Positions 56,313 to 64,000 of a stretch of DNA of 64,000 bases are shown one piece after another. The translations under genes were made by a program, and so were the position numbers. Source of the stretch: Caldicellulosiruptor diazotrophicus (GTDB taxonomy: Bacteria; Bacillota; Thermoanaerobacteria; Caldicellulosiruptorales; Caldicellulosiruptoraceae); assembly GCF_017347585.1 (NCBI RefSeq), contig NZ_AP024480.1, positions 486,001-550,000 of the forward strand. The letters are read 5' to 3'. Position 1 is the first letter of the stretch. Each line of letters opens with the position of its first letter. The notes beneath the pieces were generated by a model that saw nothing but the letters and a program-made list of their open reading frames with translations, did no database searches and was not told the origin of the DNA.

Positions 56313-56603
56313 GTGGTTGAGAGAAAGTATGAAACAGTATTTATTATAAGCCCCGCACTTGACGATGAGGCAAGGGCAAACCTCATCGAAAAGTTCAAAA
56401 ACCTTATCTCAAGCAATGGACAGCTTTTAAATGTTGAAGAGTGGGGAAAAAGAAGGCTTGCATACAAGATAGACAAGCATGCAGAAGGATACTATGTTCT
56501 AATGCAATTTACAAGCAAGCCTGAGTTCCCACGCGAGCTTGAGAGGGTTTACAGAATTACAGACGGGGTTATTAGGTTCTTGATTGTAAAGCTTGAAAAA
56601 TAA
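56313..56603 (+). CDS. rpsF: 30S ribosomal protein S6
   Basis: 96 residues from GTG 56313, behind AAGGGAGGTG. It has the S6 pattern RKYETVFIISPALDDEAR and NVEEWGKRRLAYKIDKHAEGYY. It binds the central domain of 16S rRNA with S18. It leads the rpsF-ssb-rpsR operon, standard in Firmicutes. Confidence 0.98.
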   Translation: MVERKYETVFIISPALDDEARANLIEKFKNLISSNGQLLNVEEWGKRRLAYKIDKHAEGYYVLMQFTSKPEFPRELERVYRITDGVIRFLIVKLEK

Positions 56604-56618
56604 GAGGGGGCGGCTTTT

Positions 56619-57104
56619 TTGAATAAGGTTATTTTGATGGGTCGCTTAACGCGCGACCCTGAGTTTAGGCTTACTGCCAACAATACCCCCGTTGCAAACT
56701 TCACGCTTGCTGTCAACAGACGTTTTAAACGCGAAAATGACCAGGATGCCGATTTTATCCCGATTGTTGCGTGGAGCAGGCTTGCCGAGTTTTCAAAAAA
56801 CTATCTCAAAAAAGGAAGGCAAGTTGTGGTAATAGGAAGGCTTCAGCTTCGCACGTGGGATGATGAGGCAAATAGGCGTCACTACATCACCGAGGTTGTG
56901 GCCGAAGAGATTTACTTTGCAGAACCAAAACCTAAGGATGTGCCGGTTGACAGCGAAACAGAGGTGAAAGAAGACATTATTTTGCCTGACTTAGATGATG
57001 AGACAATTGAAAGCGAACTTGAGAACTTTTTCGAAGAGGATGTAAAAATTCCATCAAAAAATAATGATGTTGATGAGGGTATAGAAGACGACCTGCCATT
57101 TTAG
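56619..57104 (+). CDS. ssb: Single-stranded DNA-binding protein SSB
   Basis: 161 residues from TTG 56619, behind AGAGGGGG. The OB-fold (about 1-105) starts MNKVILMGRLTRDPEFR and has AWSRLAEFSKNYLKKGRQV. An acidic linker follows, and the tail ends in DDLPF, the short peptide that recruits partner proteins. It coats single-stranded DNA. It lies 15 bases after rpsF. Confidence 0.98.
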   Translation: MNKVILMGRLTRDPEFRLTANNTPVANFTLAVNRRFKRENDQDADFIPIVAWSRLAEFSKNYLKKGRQVVVIGRLQLRTWDDEANRRHYITEVVAEEIYFAEPKPKDVPVDSETEVKEDIILPDLDDETIESELENFFEEDVKIPSKNNDVDEGIEDDLPF

Positions 57105-57141
57105 ATAAAGTGGAAATTTAAGTAAAAAGGAGGGAAAAGGT

Positions 57142-57420
57142 TTGAACAACAATCAAAATCAGCAGCAAGCTCAAGCTACTCAAACAATGGAAAGAGTTAG
57201 CTCAAGACAGAAAAAGAAAAAGAGAGTATGTTCATTCTGTGTTGAGAGAATATATGAGATAGATTACAAAGATGTAAACAGGCTCAAGAAATTCCTCACA
57301 GAAAGAGGCAAAATAATGCCAAGAAGAACAACTGGCAACTGTGCAAGACATCAAAGACAGCTAACACGAGCTATCAAGCGCACAAGAATCTTAGCACTTC
57401 TTCCGTTTATAGTTGAATAA
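57142..57420 (+). CDS. rpsR: 30S ribosomal protein S18
   Basis: 92 residues from TTG 57142, after AAAGGAGGG. The N-terminus has a Gln/Asn-rich extension (about 1-20), then [22 protein letters not shown] and [24 protein letters not shown] in parts typical of S18. The C-x-x-C and Cys residues suggest a zinc-binding (C+) form. It ends the operon before a strong terminator. Confidence 0.97.
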   Translation: MNNNQNQQQAQATQTMERVSSRQKKKKRVCSFCVERIYEIDYKDVNRLKKFLTERGKIMPRRTTGNCARHQRQLTRAIKRTRILALLPFIVE

Positions 57421-57447
57421 GATCCTTTTATAAAAAGAATATAAATA

Positions 57448-57488
57448 AACCTCCTTCTATAGTGATAAAATAGAAGGAGGTTTTATTT
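57448..57488 (+). terminator. Terminator after rpsR
   Basis: AACCTCCTTCTA (57448-57459) pairs perfectly with TAGAAGGAGGTT (57471-57482), loop of eleven, followed by TTATTTTT. Confidence 0.92.
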
Positions 57489-57512
57489 TTGTGTGGTTTT
57501 ATTTAATATTTA

Positions 57513-57541
57513 TTGATATTTGAAATGTTTTTGTGTAAAAT
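57513..57541 (+). promoter_or_regulatory. Predicted promoter of the glycosidase gene
   Basis: TTGATA (57513-57518), 17 bases, then TAAAAT (57536-57541). The gene begins 54 bases downstream. No catabolite-repression site (cre) was recognised near it. Confidence 0.62.
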
Positions 57542-57595
57542 TTTTATTAAATAAAGCCAAAATCAATCTAATAAATGTGAAAGGGGAAGCATACA

Positions 57596-60130
57596 ATGAA
57601 TGAGAGTATAAAATTGAGTTCTCTTTTTGATGAAATCAATAACCCTCCAGCTACTGCCAGTATTATTCATTGGTGGATTTTTTCTGATGAGATGAACGAG
57701 AACAGAATAAATGCTGAGCTTGATTATATTTCAAATCTTGGCTTTAAGCAAGTATTAATTGCAGCAGGACACAATGTTTCGCCTAAATATTTGACACATG
57801 GTTGGTTTGAAATGGTAAAATTTGCAGTTGTCCAAGCTAAAAAAAGAGGAGTTAAAGTGTGGATTGCCGATGAAGGGACATATCCAAGTGGCTTTGCTGG
57901 CGAAACTTTTAATAAGAAGTATCCTCACAAAAGGATGAAGGCTATTATTGTTGAGAAGGAGTTTATTATTGAGGGTAATTTATGTGAAGTTGAACCTCAC
58001 TCTGGTACAATTGGGATTTTGGCCAAAGACATGAACCAAAATAAATACTTTGCTTTTGAAAAGTTTGAATTTAGTGCTGGATTTTTATACTTGCCCTATC
58101 ATTCGACCTGGCAAATAAAAGTAATATCTTCAGCTTACAGGACATCTCCAACAAGGTATGTTCACCATCCAACAGGTGCTAAAGATACTACATATTCGCT
58201 TTGTGATTATCTTGACTATGAAGCTGTCAACCTATTCATAAGTGAGGTATATGAAAGATACAAAGCTTATATAGGAGAAGAATTTGGAAAGACAATAATT
58301 GGATTTTTTGCTGACGAACCTGATTACTCAATTTCTGGAATACCATATACGGACAATATATTTAATATATTTTACAATGAAAAAGGATACGATGTCAAAA
58401 AGTACATACCGTATTTCTTTAAAGAGCAATTAGATGAAGAAATAAAAAGAGTAAAAGCAGATTACTGGGATGTATGGAGCAATATTTTTACAAATACTTT
58501 CTTTAAGCAGATCTACAAATGGTGTGAAGCAAATGGCCTCAAATTTGTAGTACATCTAAATCATGAAGATAAGATAGAACACCTTACCAAATCTGAAGGA
58601 CAGTTCTTTTCGCATATGAAGTATGTTCATATTCCAGCAATTGATGTAATTTGGAGACAAATCTGGTATGACAAAAAAGCAATATTCCCTAAATACGCTT
58701 CTTCTGTTTCTCATATTAAAAATGTTGCTCAGACCTTTTCAGAGAGTTTTGCAGTATATGGACAAGGTATATCTGTTGAACAAATCAAATGGGTGGTTGA
58801 TTACCAGTTTGCAATGGACATAAATCTATTTTTGACCTCAATCTTCAAGTATCTTTATGACCATCCACAAAATTATTTCTTTCCAGAGGTAATTAAGTAT
58901 ATTAATACCATTTCATATCTTCTCTATGTAAGCACCCCTTGTACAAAGGCTCTGGTTTACTTTCCTACACCGGATCTGTGGGCAGGTGAAAATATGTCTG
59001 CTTCAAAAGCAATGGAAATTGGCAATGCACTTTTAGAGAACCAGATTGATTTTGATTTTTTTGACCATTCTCTTTTAGAATATCTGGAAATTAAAAACCA
59101 TAGAATATACGCTAACAATAGAAAAGAATACGACATTGTTATTCTTCCGCCTATAAAGTATTTGCCACAAGATCTGTTCAGATTTTTAAAGCTTTTCTCA
59201 AGTAAAGGAGGGAAGATTATTTTCTTCGAAAACTCTCCTTTGTTTGTTTATAACAAAACATTTACATCGTTTTTCCACTTTGTAGATAGAGAAATGGGTG
59301 TGATTGTTGACAGTATCGAGCAGCTATCAAAGATGGTTGAAAAAGATATCACTGTTGTAGACAGCAGGGACGTTAGAGTTCTTCATAAAAGAATAGAAGG
59401 CAATCATCTGATTTTTCTCTTCAACGATTCATCTACTTCATTTTTGGGTAAGATAATATTGGAATTTTACAAGAAAAATGTATATATATGGGATCAAATG
59501 CGAAATAAATTTTTGATGGCCTCAAATATTAGAAGTAATGGTAATAATATACAATTAGATCTCTACATGCATCCATATCAGACTTTGGTTTTAATAGCAA
59601 GTGATGAGTATGTAGATGGAATTCAAAAAACAGATCTGCTTGGAAGTTTACCGCGGACAGTCTTGGAATTAAACGATAACTGGGAAATTCATTTTGATAA
59701 AGATTTTGTTTTGTTTTCAGATTTAAAAGATTGGCAAAGCTTGGGCTTTGGTGACTATTCTGGCAGTGTAGTTTATAGAAAAATATTTTCGTTTTTTCAT
59801 GATGACTTTATTAAAAATAAACATCTTTTCCTCTACTGCCCCAATGTAAAGTACTCTGCAAAGGTTTGGTTAAATAAAAGATATCTTGGTGTAAGAGCTT
59901 TTTCGCCTTTTATGTGGGATATAACAGAGGCATTGAAAATTGGTGAGAATGAACTTGTGATTGAAGTTCAAAACACCCCTGCAGCAGCTCTACTTGGAAC
60001 ACAAGAACAATTGGAAAAATTAAGAAAAGAGGCAGAGAAGAACTTTTATCTTTCCATTTCTCTGAAATTTGACCTGGAAATGGTCCAATCAGGATTGTTG
60101 CCTCCTGTTACTATTGTCTCTTTCGAATAA
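57596..60130 (+). CDS. GH106-like glycoside hydrolase (possible alpha-L-rhamnosidase)
   Basis: 844 residues without a signal peptide, so probably cytoplasmic. The N-terminal barrel shows IIHWWIFSDEMNENRINAEL and VWIADEGTYPSGFAG (about 97-111), a pattern like the GH106 family, plus FFADEPDYSI (about 240). The C-terminus (about 690-830) is a beta-sandwich, galactose-binding-like (WEIHFDKDF, LNKRYLGVRAFSPFMWDIT). GH106 members remove rhamnose from pectin fragments. The match is distant, and it is shorter than many GH106 enzymes, so the substrate is uncertain. Its neighbours are sugar importer genes. Confidence 0.7.
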   Translation: MNESIKLSSLFDEINNPPATASIIHWWIFSDEMNENRINAELDYISNLGFKQVLIAAGHNVSPKYLTHGWFEMVKFAVVQAKKRGVKVWIADEGTYPSGFAGETFNKKYPHKRMKAIIVEKEFIIEGNLCEVEPHSGTIGILAKDMNQNKYFAFEKFEFSAGFLYLPYHSTWQIKVISSAYRTSPTRYVHHPTGAKDTTYSLCDYLDYEAVNLFISEVYERYKAYIGEEFGKTIIGFFADEPDYSISGIPYTDNIFNIFYNEKGYDVKKYIPYFFKEQLDEEIKRVKADYWDVWSNIFTNTFFKQIYKWCEANGLKFVVHLNHEDKIEHLTKSEGQFFSHMKYVHIPAIDVIWRQIWYDKKAIFPKYASSVSHIKNVAQTFSESFAVYGQGISVEQIKWVVDYQFAMDINLFLTSIFKYLYDHPQNYFFPEVIKYINTISYLLYVSTPCTKALVYFPTPDLWAGENMSASKAMEIGNALLENQIDFDFFDHSLLEYLEIKNHRIYANNRKEYDIVILPPIKYLPQDLFRFLKLFSSKGGKIIFFENSPLFVYNKTFTSFFHFVDREMGVIVDSIEQLSKMVEKDITVVDSRDVRVLHKRIEGNHLIFLFNDSSTSFLGKIILEFYKKNVYIWDQMRNKFLMASNIRSNGNNIQLDLYMHPYQTLVLIASDEYVDGIQKTDLLGSLPRTVLELNDNWEIHFDKDFVLFSDLKDWQSLGFGDYSGSVVYRKIFSFFHDDFIKNKHLFLYCPNVKYSAKVWLNKRYLGVRAFSPFMWDITEALKIGENELVIEVQNTPAAALLGTQEQLEKLRKEAEKNFYLSISLKFDLEMVQSGLLPPVTIVSFE

Positions 60131-60429
60131 ATATTTTAAAGCTCAATTTTTTGCGCAAATCATTCTTTTTGGGAGAGAGGTGACTGCCTTTGGTTTTGTA
60201 AGTCTTTCCTTGTAGCAATATTTAGCTCGCTTTAAAAGTAGAAAAATCTTTGTAGATGTTCAAAAATAAAATAAAAAAATAGGTATTGACACAACAAAAA
60301 CAAAGTATTAAAATAAAATTAAACCAAAAACAAAATTCAAATCTCAATATTAATACCGACAAAAATAATGGAAGTTTGATGAAAAACAATATTATCAATG
60401 GACCAAAAAAGAAGGGAGAGAATGATTTA
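60131..60429 (+). other. 299-base gap between the glycosidase and permease genes
   Basis: No clear terminator follows the glycosidase, so some read-through is possible. A GGGAGAGAGGTG word at 60171-60182 looks like a ribosome site but leads only to very short frames. A good promoter lies at 60286-60314. The remaining bases are A-rich, and I see no repeats or structured RNA. Confidence 0.5.
60286..60314 (+). promoter_or_regulatory. Predicted promoter of the ABC transporter genes
   Basis: TTGACA (60286-60291), 17 bases, then TAAAAT (60309-60314). Transcription would start near 60321, which rules out the long TTG start at 60286 for the first permease. Confidence 0.75.
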
Positions 60430-61344
60430 ATGACAGCTACCACTTCTATATGGAAAAGACTGAAAAAAGACAAATGGCTGTATATCTTGGCTCTACCGGG
60501 TATTTTGTACTTTATCATTTTTAGGTACATTCCGATGTTTGGTATAGTAGTTGCCTTTCAAGATTTTAATCCGTTTTTAGGGTTCTGGAAAAGTCCGTGG
60601 GTAGGTTTTGAGCATTTTAAAACACTTTTCACTGACCCTGATTTTCCGATGCTGTTTAGAAATACACTATTAATTTCATTTTACAATATACTTTTCTATT
60701 TCCCTGTACCAATTATTTTGGCGTTACTTATCAACGAGGTGCGAAATCAGGTTTATAAGAGAATTGTTCAGACATGTGTTTATGTTCCTCACTTTGTATC
60801 AATGGTGGTCATAGCAAGTATTACATACGTGCTTCTCTCAAGTGAGACAGGGGTTATAAACAATATTCTGTATAGCTTAACGGGCAAAAAAATTGAATTT
60901 TTGACAGATCCAAGATGGTTCAGAGCCCTTATAATAATTCAGAGTATATGGAAAGAAGCAGGATGGGGAACAATAATCTTTTTGGCAGCACTCTCAAATG
61001 TTGACCCAACATTATATGAGGCTGCTATTGTGGATGGAGCAACAAGGTGGCAGCAGACGTGGCATATCACAATACCCTCAATTATGAGTACGGTAATCAT
61101 ACTTTTCATTTTGCGATTGGGACATCTTCTTGATACTGGCTTTGAACAGATATTTTTGATGAAAAATCCTATTAACAGGTCGGTAGCAGAAGTGTTTGAC
61201 ACATATGTTTATCAAGTAGGTGTTACCCAAGGAGCGTACAGTTACAGTACAGCGGTTGGTCTTTTTAAGTCTGTTGTTGGACTGATTTTGATTCAGGTTT
61301 CTAACTATCTGTCTAAGAAATTTACTGAAACTTCATTGTTTTAA
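60430..61344 (+). CDS. ABC sugar transporter permease, LplB-like
   Basis: 304 residues from ATG 60430, about 11 bases after GGGAGAG; ATG 60379 is an alternative. Six membrane segments and the inner-membrane loop YEAAIVDGATRWQQTWHITIPS (shortened: EAAIVDGATRWQQTWHITIP), which contacts the ATPase, are clear. LplB-type permeases import oligosaccharides with a partner permease and binding protein. No ATPase gene is in this window; Clostridia commonly share an MsmK-like ATPase encoded elsewhere. Confidence 0.93.
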   Translation: MTATTSIWKRLKKDKWLYILALPGILYFIIFRYIPMFGIVVAFQDFNPFLGFWKSPWVGFEHFKTLFTDPDFPMLFRNTLLISFYNILFYFPVPIILALLINEVRNQVYKRIVQTCVYVPHFVSMVVIASITYVLLSSETGVINNILYSLTGKKIEFLTDPRWFRALIIIQSIWKEAGWGTIIFLAALSNVDPTLYEAAIVDGATRWQQTWHITIPSIMSTVIILFILRLGHLLDTGFEQIFLMKNPINRSVAEVFDTYVYQVGVTQGAYSYSTAVGLFKSVVGLILIQVSNYLSKKFTETSLF

Positions 61345-61376
61345 TCTTTATTTCGGTAAATTGAGAGGTGACAAAA

Positions 61377-62255
61377 ATGAAACAAAATAAGACAGTAGCA
61401 AGTACTATTTTTGATGTTTTTAATCATGTATTTCTTGGAATATGGGCAATAATAACCGTTTTACCATTTTTATATGTGTTGGCTGCATCTTTTGCGCCAG
61501 ATTCGGAAATAAAAACAAGGACCTTCTTTATAATTCCTCATAATCCTACTCTTCTCACCTATAAATTTATTTTTGCTTCAAACTATTTTCTTCGTAGTAT
61601 GTTCAACAGTGTGATTATCACAGTAGGAGGTACCTTGGTAAATCTGTTTTTCACATTTACAATGGCATATGCTCTTTCAAAAAAGCATTTTATAGGCAGA
61701 AGCATTGTATTAAATGGCGTAATATTTACAATGCTTTTTGGTGGAGGAATGATTCCTACATATTTGTTGGTAAAAAGTCTGGGCCTCTTAAATTCTTATT
61801 GGGCACTGTGGTTGCCAGGAGCTATTAGCCCCTTTAACTTCTTCGTTGTAAAAAACTTTTTCCAGGAAATGCCACAAGATTTAGAAGATGCTGCTAGAAT
61901 TGACGGTTGTACAGAAGCTCAAGTTTTGTGGAAGATAATACTTCCTCTTTCAAAACCTATTATTGCGACATTTGCTTTGTTCTATGGAGTAGGGCATTGG
62001 AATTCATGGTTTGGAGCACTTTTGTATATAAATGATGCTGAGAAGTGGCCTGTACAGCTAATTTTAAGGCAAATAGTAATGTTGTCAACCACACTTGCTT
62101 CTGATCTAACACAATTTGATCCCAATTTCCAACCCCCACAGGAGTCGCTGAAAATGGCAATAATTGTTGTGGCTACTTTGCCAATAATGCTTTTATATCC
62201 ATGGCTTCAGAAGTACTTCATAAAAGGTATGTTTATTGGTTCATTGAAGGAGTGA
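61377..62255 (+). CDS. ABC sugar transporter permease, LplC-like
   Basis: 292 residues from ATG 61377, after GAGAGGTGACAAAA; the GTG at 61368 overlaps that site. Six membrane segments and the ATPase-contact loop LEDAARIDGCTEAQVLWKII are present, typical of LplC/AraQ-type permeases. It pairs with the LplB-like protein 32 bases upstream. The C-terminus ends in the usual YFIKGMFIGSLKE. Confidence 0.94.
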   Translation: MKQNKTVASTIFDVFNHVFLGIWAIITVLPFLYVLAASFAPDSEIKTRTFFIIPHNPTLLTYKFIFASNYFLRSMFNSVIITVGGTLVNLFFTFTMAYALSKKHFIGRSIVLNGVIFTMLFGGGMIPTYLLVKSLGLLNSYWALWLPGAISPFNFFVVKNFFQEMPQDLEDAARIDGCTEAQVLWKIILPLSKPIIATFALFYGVGHWNSWFGALLYINDAEKWPVQLILRQIVMLSTTLASDLTQFDPNFQPPQESLKMAIIVVATLPIMLLYPWLQKYFIKGMFIGSLKE

Positions 62256-62271
62256 TGTGAAGATGTAAAAT
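62244..62271 (+). promoter_or_regulatory. Possible internal promoter of the binding protein gene
   Basis: TTGAAG (62244-62249), 16 bases, then TAAAAT (62266-62271), straddling the end of the LplC-like gene. It could raise expression of the binding protein above that of the permeases. Confidence 0.35.
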
Positions 62272-62346
62272 GTGTTATAAAAAAAGGATATATTCAAACT
62301 CCAAAAAATTTATTTTCAAAAACAAAAAGCGGGAGGGAGTTAATTT

Positions 62347-63912
62347 ATGAGTAAAGTTAAGAAGATTTTGAGGTTATTTGTAGTTAGCATCTGTATTGTA
62401 GGTTTATTGTTAACATCAATTGGAGTATTGGGTGCATCAAAATCAAAGTATTCGTTTAAACTCACGATCATGGCTCAGTATTTTGGGACAGAACCTGCGC
62501 CTTCAAACAGTCCAGTTATTTTAAAAGCAGAGCAGTACTTAAAAACTGACCTGGAGTTTACATGGGTACCTGCTGATGGTTACAATGACAAATTAAACAT
62601 TATGTTAGCAAGTGGAAATCTTCCAATGGTGGTTTATGTTGGAGGTAAGACTGCATCTATAATTGGTGCTTGCAAAGCAGGAGCATTCTGGGAACTTGGG
62701 CCGTATATAAAGCAATATAAGAATTTGAAAACAATTCCAGATATAGTTCTTTGGAACTCATCAATTGATGGTAAAATATATGGTATACCGCGATCAAGAA
62801 CTTTAGGAAGAAATGGAATTGTATATAGAAAAGATTGGGCTAAAAATGTTGGGATTACTAAACTTGAAACTATTGATGATTTGTACAACATGTTAAAGAA
62901 GTTTACTTACAATGATCCAGATAAAAATGGAAAAAATGACACATATGGAATGATTGTTTGCAACTACAATGGACCATTCTATATTACTCTCACATGGTTT
63001 GGTGGTCCGAATGGATGGGGGTTGAACAAAAACGGACAGTTAGTTCCGTCTTTCTTAACAAATGCATATCTTGAAAATTTAAAATTCTGGCGAAAGATGT
63101 ATCAGGAAAAGCTGTTTAACCATGACTTCCCAAGTGTTCCAGGTGCAAGATGGGAAGATTATTACTCACAGGGTAAAGGTGGAGTAAAAATTGACGTTAT
63201 AGACTCTGCAAACAGAATTTACAATGGCCTCAAGAACAACGGTATCATTCCAAAAGATGCAAAAGATACGGATATAATGGACATTGTTGTGTCTGTCAAA
63301 GGTAAATACGGCCTAAGAAATATGCCGACTTCTGGTTACTCAGGATATTTAATGGTTTCAAAGACAAGTGTAAAAGATATGAATACATTCAAGAAAGTAA
63401 TGTCGATATTAGATAAATTTGGTGACAGAACAATACAGGACTTGTTTGGTTATGGACTGCCAAACAGACACTATAAGCTTGTAGATGGTAAAATAGATCC
63501 TATTCCTAACTTGCCAGCAGATTTGTCAAGAGAAATAAGCGGGCTTAATCAGGTTCTACATTTTTATCCTGCAAATGGTGGAACACCAAGATATATGACT
63601 CCACTTTTGCAACTACAGGCAGATATGCAGGCTTTAAATGAAAAGCTCAATATTCTTGTTCCAAACCCAGCAGAAGCGTTGATAGGTATGTCAGATACCT
63701 ATATCAAACGCGGTGTCACACTTGATAATATGATTGAGGATGCACGTGTTAAGTATATTACTGGTCAGCTCAATGACCAGGGCTTCAAGAAAGTTCTTGA
63801 CAACTGGAGAAAGCAGGGTGGAGACCAGATTATAAAAGAAGTAAATGCACTGTATCGTAAGTACAAAAAGAATATTCCATATAAAGAGGACTTGTATAAG
63901 ATTCTCAATTAA
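62347..63912 (+). CDS. ABC transporter sugar-binding protein, no lipobox
   Basis: 521 residues. The N-terminus is a basic, hydrophobic signal peptide (about 1-30, KVKKILRLF then VGLLLTSIGVLGA) with a possible cleavage after Gly-Ala. No lipobox Cys follows; the only nearby Cys is inside the hydrophobic core. The mature part has the LplA/YtcQ-type fold: ADGYNDKLNIMLASGNLPMVVY and DLYNMLKKFTYNDPDKNGKND. It is expected to bind an oligosaccharide for the two permeases upstream. A GGGAGGGAG site precedes the start. Confidence 0.88.
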   Translation: MSKVKKILRLFVVSICIVGLLLTSIGVLGASKSKYSFKLTIMAQYFGTEPAPSNSPVILKAEQYLKTDLEFTWVPADGYNDKLNIMLASGNLPMVVYVGGKTASIIGACKAGAFWELGPYIKQYKNLKTIPDIVLWNSSIDGKIYGIPRSRTLGRNGIVYRKDWAKNVGITKLETIDDLYNMLKKFTYNDPDKNGKNDTYGMIVCNYNGPFYITLTWFGGPNGWGLNKNGQLVPSFLTNAYLENLKFWRKMYQEKLFNHDFPSVPGARWEDYYSQGKGGVKIDVIDSANRIYNGLKNNGIIPKDAKDTDIMDIVVSVKGKYGLRNMPTSGYSGYLMVSKTSVKDMNTFKKVMSILDKFGDRTIQDLFGYGLPNRHYKLVDGKIDPIPNLPADLSREISGLNQVLHFYPANGGTPRYMTPLLQLQADMQALNEKLNILVPNPAEALIGMSDTYIKRGVTLDNMIEDARVKYITGQLNDQGFKKVLDNWRKQGGDQIIKEVNALYRKYKKNIPYKEDLYKILN

Positions 63913-63934
63913 ATACTTAGTAAAAAAAATATTT

Positions 63935-63979
63935 AATCTCGTGCGAAATATTTCTGATATTTCGCACGAGATTTTTTTT
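63935..63979 (+). terminator. Terminator after the binding protein gene
   Basis: AATCTCGTGCGAAATAT (63935-63951) pairs perfectly with ATATTTCGCACGAGATT (63957-63973), loop TTCTG, with eight T. Upstream A-runs could let it act in both directions. Confidence 0.95.
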
Positions 63980-64000
63980 AAAACACTTATTGAATTTGGA

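Noticed and set aside
60171-60233. Short frame after GGGAGAGAGGTG before the permease genes
   Set aside because: It ends after about eleven codons and has no upstream promoter. I treat it as chance.
60286-60429. N-terminal extension of the first permease from TTG 60286
   Set aside because: The TTG is the -35 hexamer of a good promoter and the start would lie before the transcript begins. The extension is also low-complexity Lys/Asn/Gln sequence.

Overview
The window is a low-GC stretch of a bacterial chromosome, with almost every gene on the + strand. The proteins are rich in Lys, Glu and Ile. It has a Firmicutes/Clostridia layout: a fla/che operon with FliY and an in-operon SigD, a CIRCE-controlled groESL, long-form HPF, an rpsF-ssb-rpsR cluster, and an LplB/LplC-type sugar importer next to a GH106-like glycosidase. 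I infer a thermophilic, plant-polysaccharide-degrading clostridium close to Caldicellulosiruptor/Anaerocellum. The name is inference, because no rRNA is present.

Layout. (1) 1-18541 is a flagellar and chemotaxis operon with mostly overlapping genes: flbD (partial), fliL, fliM, fliY, cheY, fliO, fliP, fliQ, fliR, flhB, flhA, flhF, flhG, a PilZ gene, cheA, cheW, cheC, cheD, a tiny membrane protein, sigD, a FapA-like gene and three small genes, one of them SwrB-like and one MltG-module-like. An AraC regulator follows at 18560. (2) 19532-21610 is groES-groEL under a perfect CIRCE operator, with a strong terminator. (3) 21669-25590 holds a Cof-type HAD phosphatase, a DUF362-ferredoxin protein, cheX, trmL and a DegV protein. 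(4) 25618-31046 holds a radical-SAM/DUF2344 pair, RNase G, EF-P and a very acidic zinc-ribbon protein. (5) 31145-36790 holds a class V aminotransferase with serA, a DUF1015 protein, a second HAD and speD. (6) 37204-46832 holds a PfkB sugar kinase, an ACT protein with its UPF0210 partner, dapF, a small protein, secG, an HD protein, rnr, dnaX and a second DUF362 protein. (7) 46888-51978 holds a cluster of DnaA boxes, hpf, secA, and prfB (with its programmed frameshift) coupled to a second cheW. (8) 52025-57490 holds leuCDB, an Fe-S aldo/keto reductase and rpsF-ssb-rpsR. (9) 57513-63980 is a carbohydrate-use locus: a GH106-like glycosidase, two ABC permeases and a solute-binding protein, with no ATPase.

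How the genes work together. Region 1 builds the flagellar export gate (FliOPQR, FlhAB), places it (FlhF/FlhG), builds the switch (FliM/FliY), runs CheA-CheW-CheY signalling with the CheC/CheD adaptation branch, and switches to late genes through SigD. cheB and cheR are not in this window. cheX and a second cheW lie in other operons, so the chemotaxis set is scattered. Elsewhere the genes are core housekeeping: protein folding, secretion, translation, RNA decay, and serine, leucine, lysine and polyamine synthesis.

I found no tRNA, rRNA, CRISPR array, insertion sequence or prophage. No wholly new multi-gene system is evident. The observations most worth following are the five-box DnaA cluster upstream of hpf, a hairpin plus mini-ORF leader in front of cheX, a solute-binding protein without a lipobox, the rpsF leader, and the little-described small proteins around sigD.
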